From Beroe forskalii (Eukaryota > Ctenophora > Nuda > Beroida > Beroidae), in contig WFMF01000377.1 in assembly GCA_011033025.1 (NCBI GenBank), positions 62,001-126,000 of the forward strand: 64,000 bases of DNA, in the 5' to 3' direction. A program made the translations under genes and the position numbers. The notes below the pieces were generated by a model, which was given only the letters and a program-made list of their open reading frames with translations, was not told where the DNA came from and searched no databases. This document shows, piece after piece, positions 21,601 to 34,100 of this stretch (its first letter is position 1; each line of letters starts with the position of its first letter).

Positions 21601-21908
21601 TTTTCAGGATTTTCGAGTATCTGATGTACCTTCTGAGCGATTAAAGAGCACCTGATGTTCCTTTTGAGTAATTTAAGAGTAACTGATGTACCTTCTGAGT
21701 AATTTAAGAGTACCTGATGTACCTTCTGAGCAATTCACGAGTACCTGATGTACCTTCTGAGTAATTTAAGAGTACCTGATGTACCTTCTGAGCAATTCAC
21801 GAGTACCTGATGTACCTTATGGGCAATTCACGAGTACCTGATGTACCTTATGAGCAATTCACGAGTACCTGATGTACCTTATGAGTAATTTAAGAGTACC
21901 TGATGTAT
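21600..21908. repeat. 31-bp minisatellite at the UBE3D 3' end
   Basis: About nine units containing gagtacctgatgtacctt, against about three in copy A. The innermost unit forms the end of the UBE3D coding sequence: the last residues (YIRYS and stop) are encoded by the repeat. Expansion therefore happened directly downstream of the stop codon. Confidence 0.9.
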
Positions 21909-23574
21909 CCGACCCTGCAGTTCTGAGCGTACCGTTTATTTGGGGGCAGCGTTATGGACGACAACTGTAACGTTAACCAAAGGTGCAGACACAAATCCAG
22001 CGACAAACAGATCACATCCGCATCATTCCACACATCCTGGGCATTCTCCTGGGTGTGCTTGGTGTACAGCACCTTCATGGACTTGGTGTACTCGCAGGCA
22101 CTACCCCCGAACTGGGACAACGCCCCCCGAATCCGGGGCGCCAGGGAGGAAGTGATGTTCAGGTCTCCGCCCATCATCCACACCCGGATACCCCTGAAGG
22201 TGGAGTTGGCACCAGCCCGGGGTAACACAATAAACCGGTAACTGACGTGTCTCGTGCTGCAATCCAGCAGTTCGTGTGCGATGTACGATTCCAGGTGGTA
22301 GGGGGCCTCCTTGGCCGTGGACTTGATGGCGTGCTTCCACACGATACTCCACTCGACGGTGTCACCAGTGTACACGACCCGACCCAGTTCGTTGCGACAC
22401 CGATGACAGTGGAGGCTGGAGGTGACACGCGAGGTTCCGGCCCGTTCTACGTCCCGGATATTGCCGATGTAGACGGAGGCGGGGTCGATGAGGGTCCAAC
22501 TCACCCACAGTTCCTGCTCCCCCACTAGACAGTCGCCTGTGGGGAATGGAGGGGTCAAATGGCTGTTTGGAGGGCTCAAGAACGGCGGAAAGTAATTGAA
22601 TTGCCAATTGGGAACATTGGTCAAAATTTTGAAAATATTTCCCATTTAAGCCTTAATGTGAGATCCTTCAAATTCGTCAATTTTATATCTGACAGACCTG
22701 GTCGGGGGTAGCACCCGTTTACAACTTTAGAGTGGGTACCATGACAAAGTAGAGAATCCGTTACTTCGTGCCAAGAAGCGGAGGGTAGCGGTAAGGTCCG
22801 TACAAACTTCCTGGGAGAAGAAAACATAAACGAAGGAATAGAAGGAAAGTGTTACTCTATGAAGATAGGCGACATGAGTACATCAAAATTGGAAATGGAT
22901 AGAGAATAACGCAGTAGTTTTAAGCGCACTGCGGCAAGAATCTAGAAAGCTCATCTTTGGTTTGGAATTACTGACTTGCAAGAAATCTGAGCAGCACATC
23001 GGACACAGAAGAGCTTCTCAATCTTCACGTCATTAGACTTCTTGGGGGGACTGGGTAACTTCAATATCGGATCTGATGAACAAGTTGGTCACTCTCCGTT
23101 TCTTGAAATAATATGATATTCAAGTTTTGAATATGATAAAATTCTAATTGAAAAATTAATGGACGAATTTTGTACAAACAACTGCTCGATCTGTTAGGTT
23201 TAAGTACCTGTTGGAATCCTAACGTTGATGACTGAATCAGTAACTGTGGGTGAGGAAATGTCCTGGGGCTTTATGTTGGTATCTTCATCAAGTGTGATGT
23301 TTTCTCCTGACACCTGAAATAGGGTGGATTTGAATGTTTTTTCTTCCGGAATAATTATTAAATTCATCCAGGTTGTAGTATCAAAACTCATATAACCCGA
23401 AATCACCGCAAAATAAGCCAGTGCTTTCACGGAGACATTTCAACTCACCTGGAGAGATTTGCGGGTGACTTTAACAGACTCGGGTGATGCAGCATTAGCC
23501 TTGAGATACAGCTCTATCGTTCCTATCTTAGACTTCTGTTCCGTGTAGAAGAGAGGGGGACATTCTAATATCAT
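21890..23574 (-). CDS. UBE3D: UBE3D-like E3 ubiquitin ligase, copy 2
   Basis: Exons are 23574-23449, 23313-23208, 23072-22976, 22810-22698 and 22536-21890, with GT-AG introns and consistent phases (0, 1, 2, 1). Exon 1 as called starts at ATG (MILECPPLFYTEQKSKIGTI); an in-frame TGA lies two codons upstream. Known UBE3D proteins have roughly 70 more N-terminal residues, and a pyrimidine-AG sits 2 nt before this ATG, so a further 5' exon is possible. Recognisable elements in order are Cys pair 1 (LFCVRCAAQISC), RTLPLPSASW, DCLVGEQELW, Cys pair 2 (CHRCRNELG), the VWMMGGDLNI segment and a C-terminal KVLYT...LSSITLPPNKRYAQ. UBE3D accepts ubiquitin from UBCH10-type E2s in vertebrates. About 430 residues are visible. 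It lies 0.6 kb downstream of eIF5A on the same strand. Confidence 0.82.
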
Positions 23575-24207
23575 GCCTCAGAGGAACAGAGGGAATCCGG
23601 GTTAGTGTTTGGCATTCGGTGATTAGGGTTTAGGAATATACCAAGTCACGTAAATGGCGAATGGAGATATCAACGATTTCCGGTTACTTTAACCAGTTGA
23701 ACATAGTTAAGCCCATCATAATGAACATGGGCAAAACTCATGGAATCCCTAGCTAAGAGAGAGATTAATTTGGGCATGGAATAAAAAGTGATGTTACCAA
23801 AATGTTCAAGATAGTATACGAACATCCAATCTTTTACCCCCTCCAAATGAAATAAATGAAAATAACTGATTTTATTCAGAAAGAAATGAAAAATTCAAGC
23901 ATCTAAACAGATATAAAGAACACTCGCAGCACTGAACCAGTGAGAGTTCATATATACTGGGATTCCCAGTCCTGTCCATGGAGATTTATATATAACAGAC
24001 TTTGACAATCTTTTGATTTTGAAATTATAAATTACTGTATAGTATATATACGATGGCATTATTTAATTTAAATATACCCCTGCATATAAAGACAATGAGA
24101 CAGGTGGATAATTTCTAAACACAAAATCTAAAAAAAATCTTCGCCAAAACACAGTTATATTTATGTGAGGAACGCCCAACAAATGAAATCATATCACCGA
24201 GAACAAC
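23575..24207. other. Spacer between UBE3D and eIF5A
   Basis: It should hold the eIF5A 3' UTR and the UBE3D promoter or 5' exon. A TATA-like tatagtatatata lies near 24040. I could not identify a convincing additional UBE3D exon. Confidence 0.4.
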
Positions 24208-24681
24208 TTAATCAGTCTTAGTGTCTTCCTTGACATCGATGACCTTCTCCTCGCCCATAGCGTTAAGGACGGTGATGATGAGGGGGAGCCCAGAGTCGTA
24301 CATCTCTCGGATCTTCTTGCCGACATCGTCCTCCTGGAGGCGGATGTGCTCGATCTGCTCGTTAGTTGCCTCGTCGAAGAGGACCAGGAAGTCTCCGTCA
24401 ATGTCGTGAAGGAGGTACTCCGTGCGGTTAACCTCCGGGCTCTGCATGCTGCCCTGGGAAGGCGAGATCTCCTCCACTTTCTTGTTGGTGAAGATGTCGA
24501 TGGCGACGATGTGGCACTTGGCGGAGCCGTGCTTGCCTGGCTTGGAGGTGGAGATGGAGTCCACCTTGCAGGGGCGGTTCTTGATGATGACGTAGGAGCC
24601 CTTCTTGAGATGACCGGTCTGAACGTTAGTCAGTCGGAGGGCACCGGAGTCACCCTTATCTTCGAACTCGTTGTCAGACAT
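24208..24681 (-). CDS. EIF5A: Translation factor eIF5A, intronless coding region
   Basis: The protein has 157 residues, the normal family length. It promotes peptide-bond formation at stalled ribosomes, aids termination, and is the substrate for hypusine formation by DHPS and DOHH. The hypusination loop reads STSKPGKHGSAK and the modified lysine is K50, the same number as in human eIF5A. The N-terminal SH3-like domain and C-terminal OB-fold (LVLFDEATNEQIEHIRLQED, PLIITVLNAMGEE) are complete. ATG 24681 is chosen because MSDNEFED matches the family start; the frame is open for 21 more codons upstream but these are not conserved. An acceptor-like ctaactccag ends one base before the ATG, so a 5' UTR intron or trans-splicing is likely. 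The single coding exon could also mean a retrocopy, but full conservation argues that it is active. Confidence 0.97.
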   Translation of the reverse strand: MSDNEFEDKGDSGALRLTNVQTGHLKKGSYVIIKNRPCKVDSISTSKPGKHGSAKCHIVAIDIFTNKKVEEISPSQGSMQSPEVNRTEYLLHDIDGDFLVLFDEATNEQIEHIRLQEDDVGKKIREMYDSGLPLIITVLNAMGEEKVIDVKEDTKTD

Positions 24682-25139
24682 ACTGGAGTTAGGCTTCCTC
24701 AATGCGATAGGGTTAGGGATGTGAGAAATAAGGTAGAAAAACAAAGATAATGCAAATAAAAAACTGACAAACTCAGAATAATGAAGAAAATTATTTTTGC
24801 CACAGAAAAATGGAATCTTTCGCTTAAATGCGATTTCAGCATGATTTGGATTCAGTTAAAACCCAAAAATACATTTAGGCAAACCAGCTAAATTTATCTT
24901 CACAAACATATCTTGCTATAACTCAATTTATAAATTAATTCATGCAGTTAAAATTATTAAATGAATATTATGATTAAACAACGTGATTGTACTGACGTCT
25001 GAAACTTTTCAAAAAATTGGAAAAATCACATGATGATAATTTATCACTTTTGAATTCATCATATCATTTTGAATCCTACAAAATAGGATGAACAACCAAA
25101 ACGCTGATCAAAGCGCATTTTAAAACAACCCATTGAAAA
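24682..25139. other. Short spacer between ASCC3 and eIF5A
   Basis: Only 458 bp separate the ASCC3 stop from the eIF5A ATG on the same strand. It must hold an ASCC3 3' UTR plus the eIF5A promoter or 5' UTR. A pyrimidine-rich tract (gtttttctaccttatttctc on the minus strand) precedes eIF5A. No gene is seen. Confidence 0.6.
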
Positions 25140-28100
25140 CTAACTCCACTTGTCATTATCTTCCTCCCAATCATCCTGGGTTTCATTCGGTTTAGTCCTT
25201 CCCCTGTGCTTGGGTTTCTTTTCCTTCTGACTTTGGGCGGGTTTGCGGGGTAACCCCGGCGGGGGGCCGAAACCCGGAGGTGGGTTCTGAGACGCGGGAT
25301 TCTTCTGCAATCCAGGCGGCGGGCCATTAGAAAAAGCGTTCTTCTGTAGACCTGGCGGAGGGTTATGACTTGCAACATCTGGCTGAGCGAAGCCGGGAGG
25401 GAGAGATTCCAACTGCTGCTCTTTCGGCAGATTGTCAGTTTTATGATCGATAGGTTTATCAGGAGGGCTGTCATCTAAAACTATCTCTTCTTCAAAGCTG
25501 TCATCCAGCAGGTCAGCATTCATCTGGTACACAACCTCCGATTCCAGCACTTCCAAGTAGATAGGGTACTGCTGGTCTAGTCCGAAGTAGGTCTGAGAGA
25601 TAACAAACAACGTGTAGATATGACGCCCGGGAACCTCCGGAGTATAGAACGCTAGGGGAACTGAGAGGGTGTTACCTCTGAAGGGACCACACCGCTTCAA
25701 CGCAATCAACTCACCCGTCTCAATCTCACCCAGAACCACAAACCAGGTTTCATCGACTGGTTTAGTGAACCGAGGTGCCAGGGCTTTCCTTCCCACTCCC
25801 CTACTCTCCCTTGCCTTTCCTGACCTGTACATGGACAGTTTAACATCCAAACTGTACTCTTTGTCAGCGTGTACGGGTATCCAGGTGCCTCCAGCCGGGG
25901 TCTTCTGTGGAACATACCCACTGGCTAACAAGGGGGTTCCTGTCACGGCATGGGATACGTTGAGGAGTGGTACATGGAGCAGGGCTTTGTTTATCTGCTG
26001 TATCTGGGCTTCCTTGAACTCAGAGGAGAGGTTATGTCGGAGTAAGTCCAGTTTACCAGAGTAGCCCTGTACGATGTCAGGGAATGATGCTTCTTTGGAA
26101 GGTAGTTTGTAGAATAGAGGGAGGTGGTAGGGCTCAACATGGGGTAGTTGGAGGAGCGGATCATCCTTCATCCAGCACCCCTGAACTATCATCTTCACCA
26201 GGTGCATTACCTTGAGGGATGTCTCCAACCATCCACTATCTGCTGACACGTCCAACATAGCCTGCAGGATCCTGATGGCCTGATCATGGACACTCTTCAG
26301 ATCTGTCACGTAGTCTGCCATGGGCATGCCTTGCCTCGTGAAGTGAGCTTGGAGCAGGAGATGTGTTTTGGTGTGAGGACTATCGTAGGTGTGACTCGGT
26401 ACTCTGATAGGGAGGGAACTTGCCATCTCCTCGTTGACTTTGTCCTCGTTGTGTCTGACCGGCATCTCGTCATACTCGGGCACATCACACAGCAACTGCA
26501 GTATCTCATTGGAGGACGAGGAGGGAGTGAGGGTGTCAGCAAACAACTTCACAGTCTTGTGACTGAGGTAGTAGTAGGAAGCTATCATACCCAGAAACTG
26601 GGGTTGTAGGGAAGTACCATCTTCCTCCACAGCAACACAATACGATGCTTGTAACTCCTGGATTTTACTTGACACTATGTTTGAGAGGAAGGTGTTGATG
26701 TTCTCATCTTCCAGGTCCTCCAGGTGGTAGTAAGCAGGGTTCCGCAGCAGGCGTCTGAAGAAATAGGTCCATGTTAGGTAGTCCATGGCTTCCTGCTTGG
26801 TTTTGATGGTTCCTGCCACAATCTCAGCATTGAAATGGTCTGTCAGCACAGACAGAAGGTTAGACTCAACAGGGAAAGGCTCGTACAGGAACTTCTTGTA
26901 GAAGTGCTTCTTGATGTCATGCACGTATATGCAGGCAATACCCTGGTCATCGAACTGAGGCCGCCCTGCCCGGCCCATCATCTGTAACACATCTGTGATG
27001 GGGAAGTCCACATAACGGTTTGTTTTACCATCGTAGAACTCCGTGCCCTTGATGATGACCAGATGAGCTGGTAGATTAACTCCCCACGCTAGAGTAGCAG
27101 TAGCTACAAGCAGCTGGATCTTCCTGTTGGTAAACAGTCTTTCCACCACCCTCCTGTCCCTTTCGTGCAGACCAGCATGATGAAGTCCTATCCCGAACTG
27201 TAGGGTGTGCTTCAGGTTTGTATCATCGATCCCAGCAATCTCCCGGCTTAGTTCCTCGTCTGTCATGTCGTGTATCCATTGCTTGGGGTCCTCTGCAGCC
27301 GCGTGAGATATCAGATCGTACGCCGTGAGACGAGTCTGTCGTCGCGATGCTACGAATATCAGGACCGGTTTATCGGGGCTGTGCTGCTTGATGTCATTGT
27401 ACGCTGGTTTGTTCATTGTAGCCATCCTCGGACAGTAATGCTGTCCAGGGAACCCTGTGATATGAACCTCCAGAGGGACAGGACGGACGGAGGGCTTGAA
27501 GTTGAACATGCCAACGTTTGTGATGTTCAGCCAACTCCCGACATCCCCTGCGTTTGCTAGCGCCGTACTGAGTCCCACCACTCTGACTTGCTGTTCTGTG
27601 TGGGAGGAGATGAAGTTAGTACGACTCACAATAACTTCCAGCACAGGTCCTCTGTCATTGCCCAGCAGATGGATCTCGTCAATCACCAACAACCTGACTT
27701 TCTGGACATACTTCCGACTCTGCCACGACCTCGATATTCCATCCCACTTCTCAGGGGTAGTCACAATGACATCAGCAGCAGCCACAGCCTTCATGTCCGG
27801 CACCACATCACCAGTCAACTCCACAATGGTCTTACCCAGCCCCTTCCCGATCCGTTCACCCCAATCCAGCATCCGCTCCTTGACCAGAGCCTTGAGAGGA
27901 GCGATGTAGACACATGTGTCCCCAGGGTAGTTGAGGAAGACTCGGAACATGGCCAGTTCAGCAGCTACTGTCTTACCGGAGCCAGTGGGGGCACCTACCA
28001 ACACACTTTCATCCGTGTGGAACAAGGAGTGGAAGATCTGGGTCTGGACGGGGTTGAAGTGGGTGAAGTGGAAGTAGTTCTTGTACTCTGGGGCTGGGAT

Positions 28101-31100
28101 GATGGAGGTGGGCAGAGGTTGTAAGTCTAGGAGTTGGGTGTGCGGTAACAAGTCTTTGGGCAGAATAACCCCCTTGACTGAGAGCACCTCACTGACTTCA
28201 GCCCCAATCCACTTGTCCGATATCATCCGGATCACATAACACAGGTTCTCACGGTCTATGAGCGGGATGGAGAACACCAGTTTCTGCGGCTCCCCATTCA
28301 CCACGTGCTTCTTCTGCAGGGAGAAGTACTCGCTGTGGTACATGTGGTCGTTGCTCGTGTCTTCCACCCAGATCCACCAGGGTTCGGACATCTTGCCGTG
28401 CCACCGGTCATGCCACTGGAACTGGGCAGTGATCGTTACTTCCAACTTCAGGACTGTAGCTGTTACGGGCTGGACTACCGAGTCTATAGCCACGTGCGGG
28501 AAATGATTGACACATTCCTTGATTTTATCACCCATGGCAACGTGTTGTAGCATGTGTCCGATCTCCCGAGCAGGCATGTCTCGCAACTTGTCCATGGACA
28601 GACTGAGACGTTCTATCCGATCCAGAATGGAGGGGTGAGAGTGTGGAGAATTGTCGGAGAGGGGTATCGTCTCCCCAGATTCGGTGGGTTAGCATTTTGG
28701 AGAGGTTGAGGAGTTTAGCGGCAACGGCAGGGTAGCCGTTGTGGATTGAGATATCGAACATGGCCCTGATAATCCTGCTTCCGTTCTGATGGGGAGAGAG
28801 AAATGAGAAATGCTAAAATTATTGTTGCAGTGTATTTCTAATTTTGCGTATGCGTCGAAAACACCAATTATGACGATTTCATTATCATAAGTTTTGCAAA
28901 ATGAGCAATTCAACAACAAATCAAGTTTCCATTCCCACACTGTAGATTTATTGTAATATGGAAAGTTTCACTGAACACGACTAACCTGAGCCACGTAAAG
29001 GGAGTCTGAGAGGAGAGAGAAACTCTCTATCTTGTGTTGCGAGATGTAAGCCTGGAGGAGGATGTTCACCTTGCCGTACACGTTCTCAGTGCCTCCCTTA
29101 ACATCGAAGTGCCGGTCCATCTCCATCTCAGACAACTCCACACTTTCCTCCTCCTGAACCTGGACAACCGGGGGCTTAGATACCAGGGTAGGAGGGAGGG
29201 CGATAATCGCATGATTTCAACAAGGGATAAGTGAAAATCAATGAAGTTTAGGTACACGATAAATAAGAAAGGAGCTGCAAAACGGCATGAGTGATGCAAA
29301 GAACTTTACAAATTAGTCGAATGGTTAGACATAACATTCAGGGGAGGGAACCCTAAACTGGCCATGATAACACAGTTAATTCATCAAGGGCTTTACACGA
29401 AAATTTAACGGTGTTGAGTTTCGGAAATGTAACATGAAAAGAATTCCACTGGGCGGTACATTTCATGTGATGTATAAAAGGGAACAATAAACGAAACTTG
29501 TAATCCGATCACTGGATTAGAAACGGTCAAATGCTGCCAACATGTATTGTATTTTATCTCAATGCTGTAAGCTTCAAGTTATCATAATATGCAGAGAGTG
29601 ATAGCTCGTCATTTCAACGAACATATATGTGAAGGGTGTTGAAATAAATATGAGGGAGTGGGTAATAAAATTGACGCAATGGCAAATACCGCTGCTGTTG
29701 TTACCTTAACGTGACTGAACTCATCAGCTTGACTGAGACACGACAGGATCTCTGCCTCAATGAGATTTGGTTTGAAAGTGTCGTTGAAATGCTCGATGGT
29801 GGGGTGTTTGATGTAGAAGTGACTGGCAGTTCGTCCCAGGTCGGTAGCCGAGAGGGTTTCCGTTTGGGGGTTATACCGGATCATACGACACTTGTCCAGA
29901 ACAAGGGCTGACTTCTTTATCAGATCCGTTGAGTACTGGGAGAGAGAAGTGCACGAATCAATTTCAAAATGTCATAGTACTATGACAGCACATTTTAACA
30001 CATCTATCAAGGCGATAAAGCGACCTAATATTGCAGCATATTCAATACTTCATGTTGAATAAAAAGTTCAAAATATCCCAGATTAATGACTTACATGGTG
30101 CAAATCTGGGTCGCTCTCACGCATCTTTTGGTTTATGCCGTACAGGATGGGGTTTCTCTGCATGCGGACCCACAGGTAAGTGTACTTGAGCCACTGCCGT
30201 GCCTCTTCCAATGAACCAACAGTTCCTGTATGGAGAAATTTGCATATCCTCCTAAGTCCAAAGATATTGATTCAAATTTATTTAGCGGTGGAAATTAAAA
30301 TCGGATCAGGATGGTCAACGCAACTGATCAAAAATGTCACATAATGCTAAATTACTACGAAAAATGCAATTTAAACCTACCTAAGACAGATCTCAGCATT
30401 GAGATTGTCCTCCAAACTCTTGATGAACTGCGACTCAATGGGTTGTTGTTGAGTTAGTAGCATCAGGTACTTGTGGAGTTTGTCGTGTGGACATATGATG
30501 ATGCCGTGACCCGAAGTGTCGAACTGAGGTCGACCGGCTCGACCAAAGATCTGCAGCACGTCAAGAATCCCAATGTCGACAAATTCACCCTTCCCAGCGT
30601 CGTAATATTCCGTTCCTAAAAAGATGAAGGATTATCATTGTAAATCAAAATGTTCAATCAAACAATGAGTAAGCCACAAGCGGAATACTATAAATTGGTC
30701 AATGAGCGGCGAATTGTGCTGAGAATTTGATTTACAACTTCTGAAAAGCTCCATGGCACCAACCATATTCATGAAGCACATTATACATACCCATAATCAC
30801 GACACTCCGTACCCTTGATGACGACAGTGTGAGCGGGTAAGTTGACACCCCAGGCCAGGGTGGCAGTACACACCAACACCTTGATGAGTCCCTCGTTGAA
30901 CAGATTCTCCATGATGTTCCGGTCAGCACGGGGCAGACCGGCGTGGTGCACACCGAAACCTTCCCGGTACAGGAAGTTTAGCTTCTTCTGCGACGATCGG
31001 GACAACTGCTTCAATCCGCTGAACGGGGTGGGAGGTTTACATTGCTTGAAAACGAATGAATTCCTTCGCTAACAGAATTCATTAGAGATGTAAAATGATA

Positions 31101-34100
31101 TGTCAATCCATAGTATATTTTAAATCAATGCAAAGTCAATCCTGATTTAACGTTATTTCAATTCAACTGGAATTCACTCACTATTGGTATTTAGGGTGTT
31201 CGATACACGAGAAAAACTCCAATTCTGCTTCAAACTGTGCAATCTCTCGAAGTTTTTCAGCAGTTTTCAAGGTTCCATTTCTCGTGTGCACAAAAACCAA
31301 GACTTGATTGTTCTTCTTGAGACTGTCCAAGACCTTTTCGTAGCACGCCTGGTCCATGTTTTCCTTCGTTTTGAACTTGTTGGTTCCCCGGACTCCCACA
31401 AAGGTCTGTTTCAGTGGGACAGGGCGGAACCGAGAGTCGAAGTAGAATAGCCCTTTATATAGATTAACCTGAGAATAAGAAATATTTTGATCAAAAATAT
31501 ACATGAATTAATAATGCCCAATACAAATCGGCGCATGAAAATCTTGAGTGTGCAAACCGGGTGCAAAGAATTTCGTACATACAACCGTCAATCTACACAA
31601 GTACACACATTCTGAGTAGAATCAATGATGGTGCCAGAATTAGATCACCGCATAGAAAATCAAATTTATTGAATCCTATCAACGCCAACGAAAATCAGAT
31701 TGATAAGGGGCCACTTACTTTCAGAAAGTTTGCCACATCGATATAGTTGGGAAGAGTAGCAGAAAGACCGACTATCCGGATCATTTGTTGCGTGGTCTCA
31801 ACTTGTCTCAGAGTCCGTGCTACTAAGGTCTCAATAACAGAACCCCTGTCTTCGTGCAGCAAATGGACTTCATCTGCAGAGGGAATGATGATTCATTGAT
31901 TCAATGGATGGAAAATTAGGCGTAAAAAGGGATTAAGAATTTACAATCACTAGTTCCGGAGGTAAAAGCTCCTAAGAGCTACCATTGTGATTACCAGTAC
32001 CAACTGACCCCCTAAGTTCTACAAATCAATGAGCATGTCAGCGCAAATCGCAATCCTTACCGAATATGAGGAGTTTGACAAGCTGAGAGAGGGCAGTATC
32101 CCCCGTTCCCTTCCTGGTCACCACATCCCACTTCTCTGGGGTAACCACCAGCATCTGAGTCTGAGATATCTCCTGTTTAGTCAGCTGCATGTCACCAGTT
32201 AGCTCCCGCACCGTGATACCTAGCCCTTGGAGCTTCTTACCGAACGTCTTGGTCATCTCAGATGCTAGCGCTTTCATGGGCGTAACGTAGACAATCTGAG
32301 GGATCAGGTAAATAGAAATGTTTACGGGTGTGTATAACCGTTACTTTGGATTTAGAACATCTATTTATCCACAATGATAAGTGGCTTTTGAAAAATATCA
32401 ATATAGGGATCCAGGTGCTAATTGATTAACAACGGTAACAATTTCAACCTCTTAATAGTTACCTTGAATTTGTTGCGCTGAAGCACTCCATTCTCGATGT
32501 GGTTCTTGACGAGCCTGACTATCGTCAATAGGGCAACATTAGTCTTACCGGCACCAGTGGGCGCAGAGATAAGGAGGTTTTCATTGGTATTGTAGGCAGT
32601 GTCAAACACAACACTTTGTATCCGATTTAACTGAAATTCGTGTAATTAAACACTCGACATCTAGATGACAGTTCTTGTACGTCATCAGCGAACAGTTTAC
32701 ACACACTCACCATGTTACACTCATCTTACACGTCCGTTATTTCAACGGACATCCAATTATCAACGTACGTGCGTGAAATTACTCCTTCAAAAGTTATCAC
32801 AAAATGTTGTCGCGAAGACAGATTTCGGTTCGGCGACCGCGCGTGCCGCTTTGCTAGTCGCCTACCTTTTTAATACCTTTAAAAGCGATTTTCCCAACAT
32901 CGTCCAGATCCTCTATCGCTTTGAAATCGTCAGTCCATTCCGGGGGTACAGCCTGAGTGGGCGGGAAGGTGAACTCTTCGTAGCCAGGACGAGATTCCGA
33001 CACCACGTCAACCGGAAGCGTTATCTTTGCACCGAGAATGTAGGCAGCCGTTTGTTTGACGCTAACTCTCGTATCAAACACGTACGGTAACTCGGGGTGG
33101 TCGCGTGCGCGCGGCTGTAGTTGAGGCATCAGGTTTGCCGTCATCAGTGCGTACTCTCTGCAAAAAGAGGCGTGGTTAGAGAAGAAATGGGTGTGGTCAG
33201 AGAAGGTTCATGGGAGTAGGAAGGGGGTGGTTGCTGGGGAGTGGGGTGAAGATAATTTGTAAAAATAGGAAGGGGGTTGATTTCAAGAAGTGGGCGTGGT
33301 AAGGGCACGTTATCATATGGTGCGAAACATATGATAGAGGTTAAGGGAATGGAAGGGGGCGTCGAACGTGAATAGCGAATAGCGTTTTTAATTGTTACTT
33401 GACAAGGAAAGATTCATTATCGCTACGAGTCTTTTATTCCTGATGATCTAATGTAATGAGTGGTGGTCATTAGATCATCATTTGGATCAGAAGTGTTACT
33501 TTCAACCGACAATACCCACTGCATGGCTGCCAATTTGACGATAAATAGTTCAATATTGATAGAATTAAGCACTTTTTACTCCGTTTAATAGTAAGTCTAG
33601 TGAACATTACACTATTTTCTCGTGCTAGATTGACCGCATAGCATTCGTTGTTGCCAGGTATCAAGCAGCATTCATACACACCAACACTGCTACTTGCAAA
33701 CACGTACATTATATTGGACGTTTCAATATCAACCGTTAATTTGGCAGTTAAATTAGCAGAATTGACTGGACGAGAGAGTGCGTGTCAATCGATTATGTGA
33801 ACCAGTGGGAGCCTGGGCTGATATGCTAGCACCTAGCACTGTAGCAGAGATGAGAGGTGTAACCGGGTACATTGTAAATAGGGTGTCAAGCCTATCAACA
33901 CTACTTAATAATTCATCAAATTTGAGGCAATGGGATACTGCGAGCCTCAAATTGATAAGTAAATAAAATGAAACATTTGATTGATGTTTCGAAAGTACTT
34001 GGAAATTTTAAGATAACTCATTCCATCTTGGCAATCGGAAGTTGTTCATTATTAAGCCCAAAGATCCTTCAATTATGGATAAGATAAAAACTCAGTAGTT

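Larger units (their letters stand above)
19402..23330. repeat. Duplicated segment, copy B (COPZ + UBE3D)
   Basis: Same-orientation partner of 1-3570. It is longer because of a minisatellite expansion at about 21600-21905 and intron indels. Beyond about 23330 it continues with UBE3D exon 1, which copy A lacks. Confidence 0.93.
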
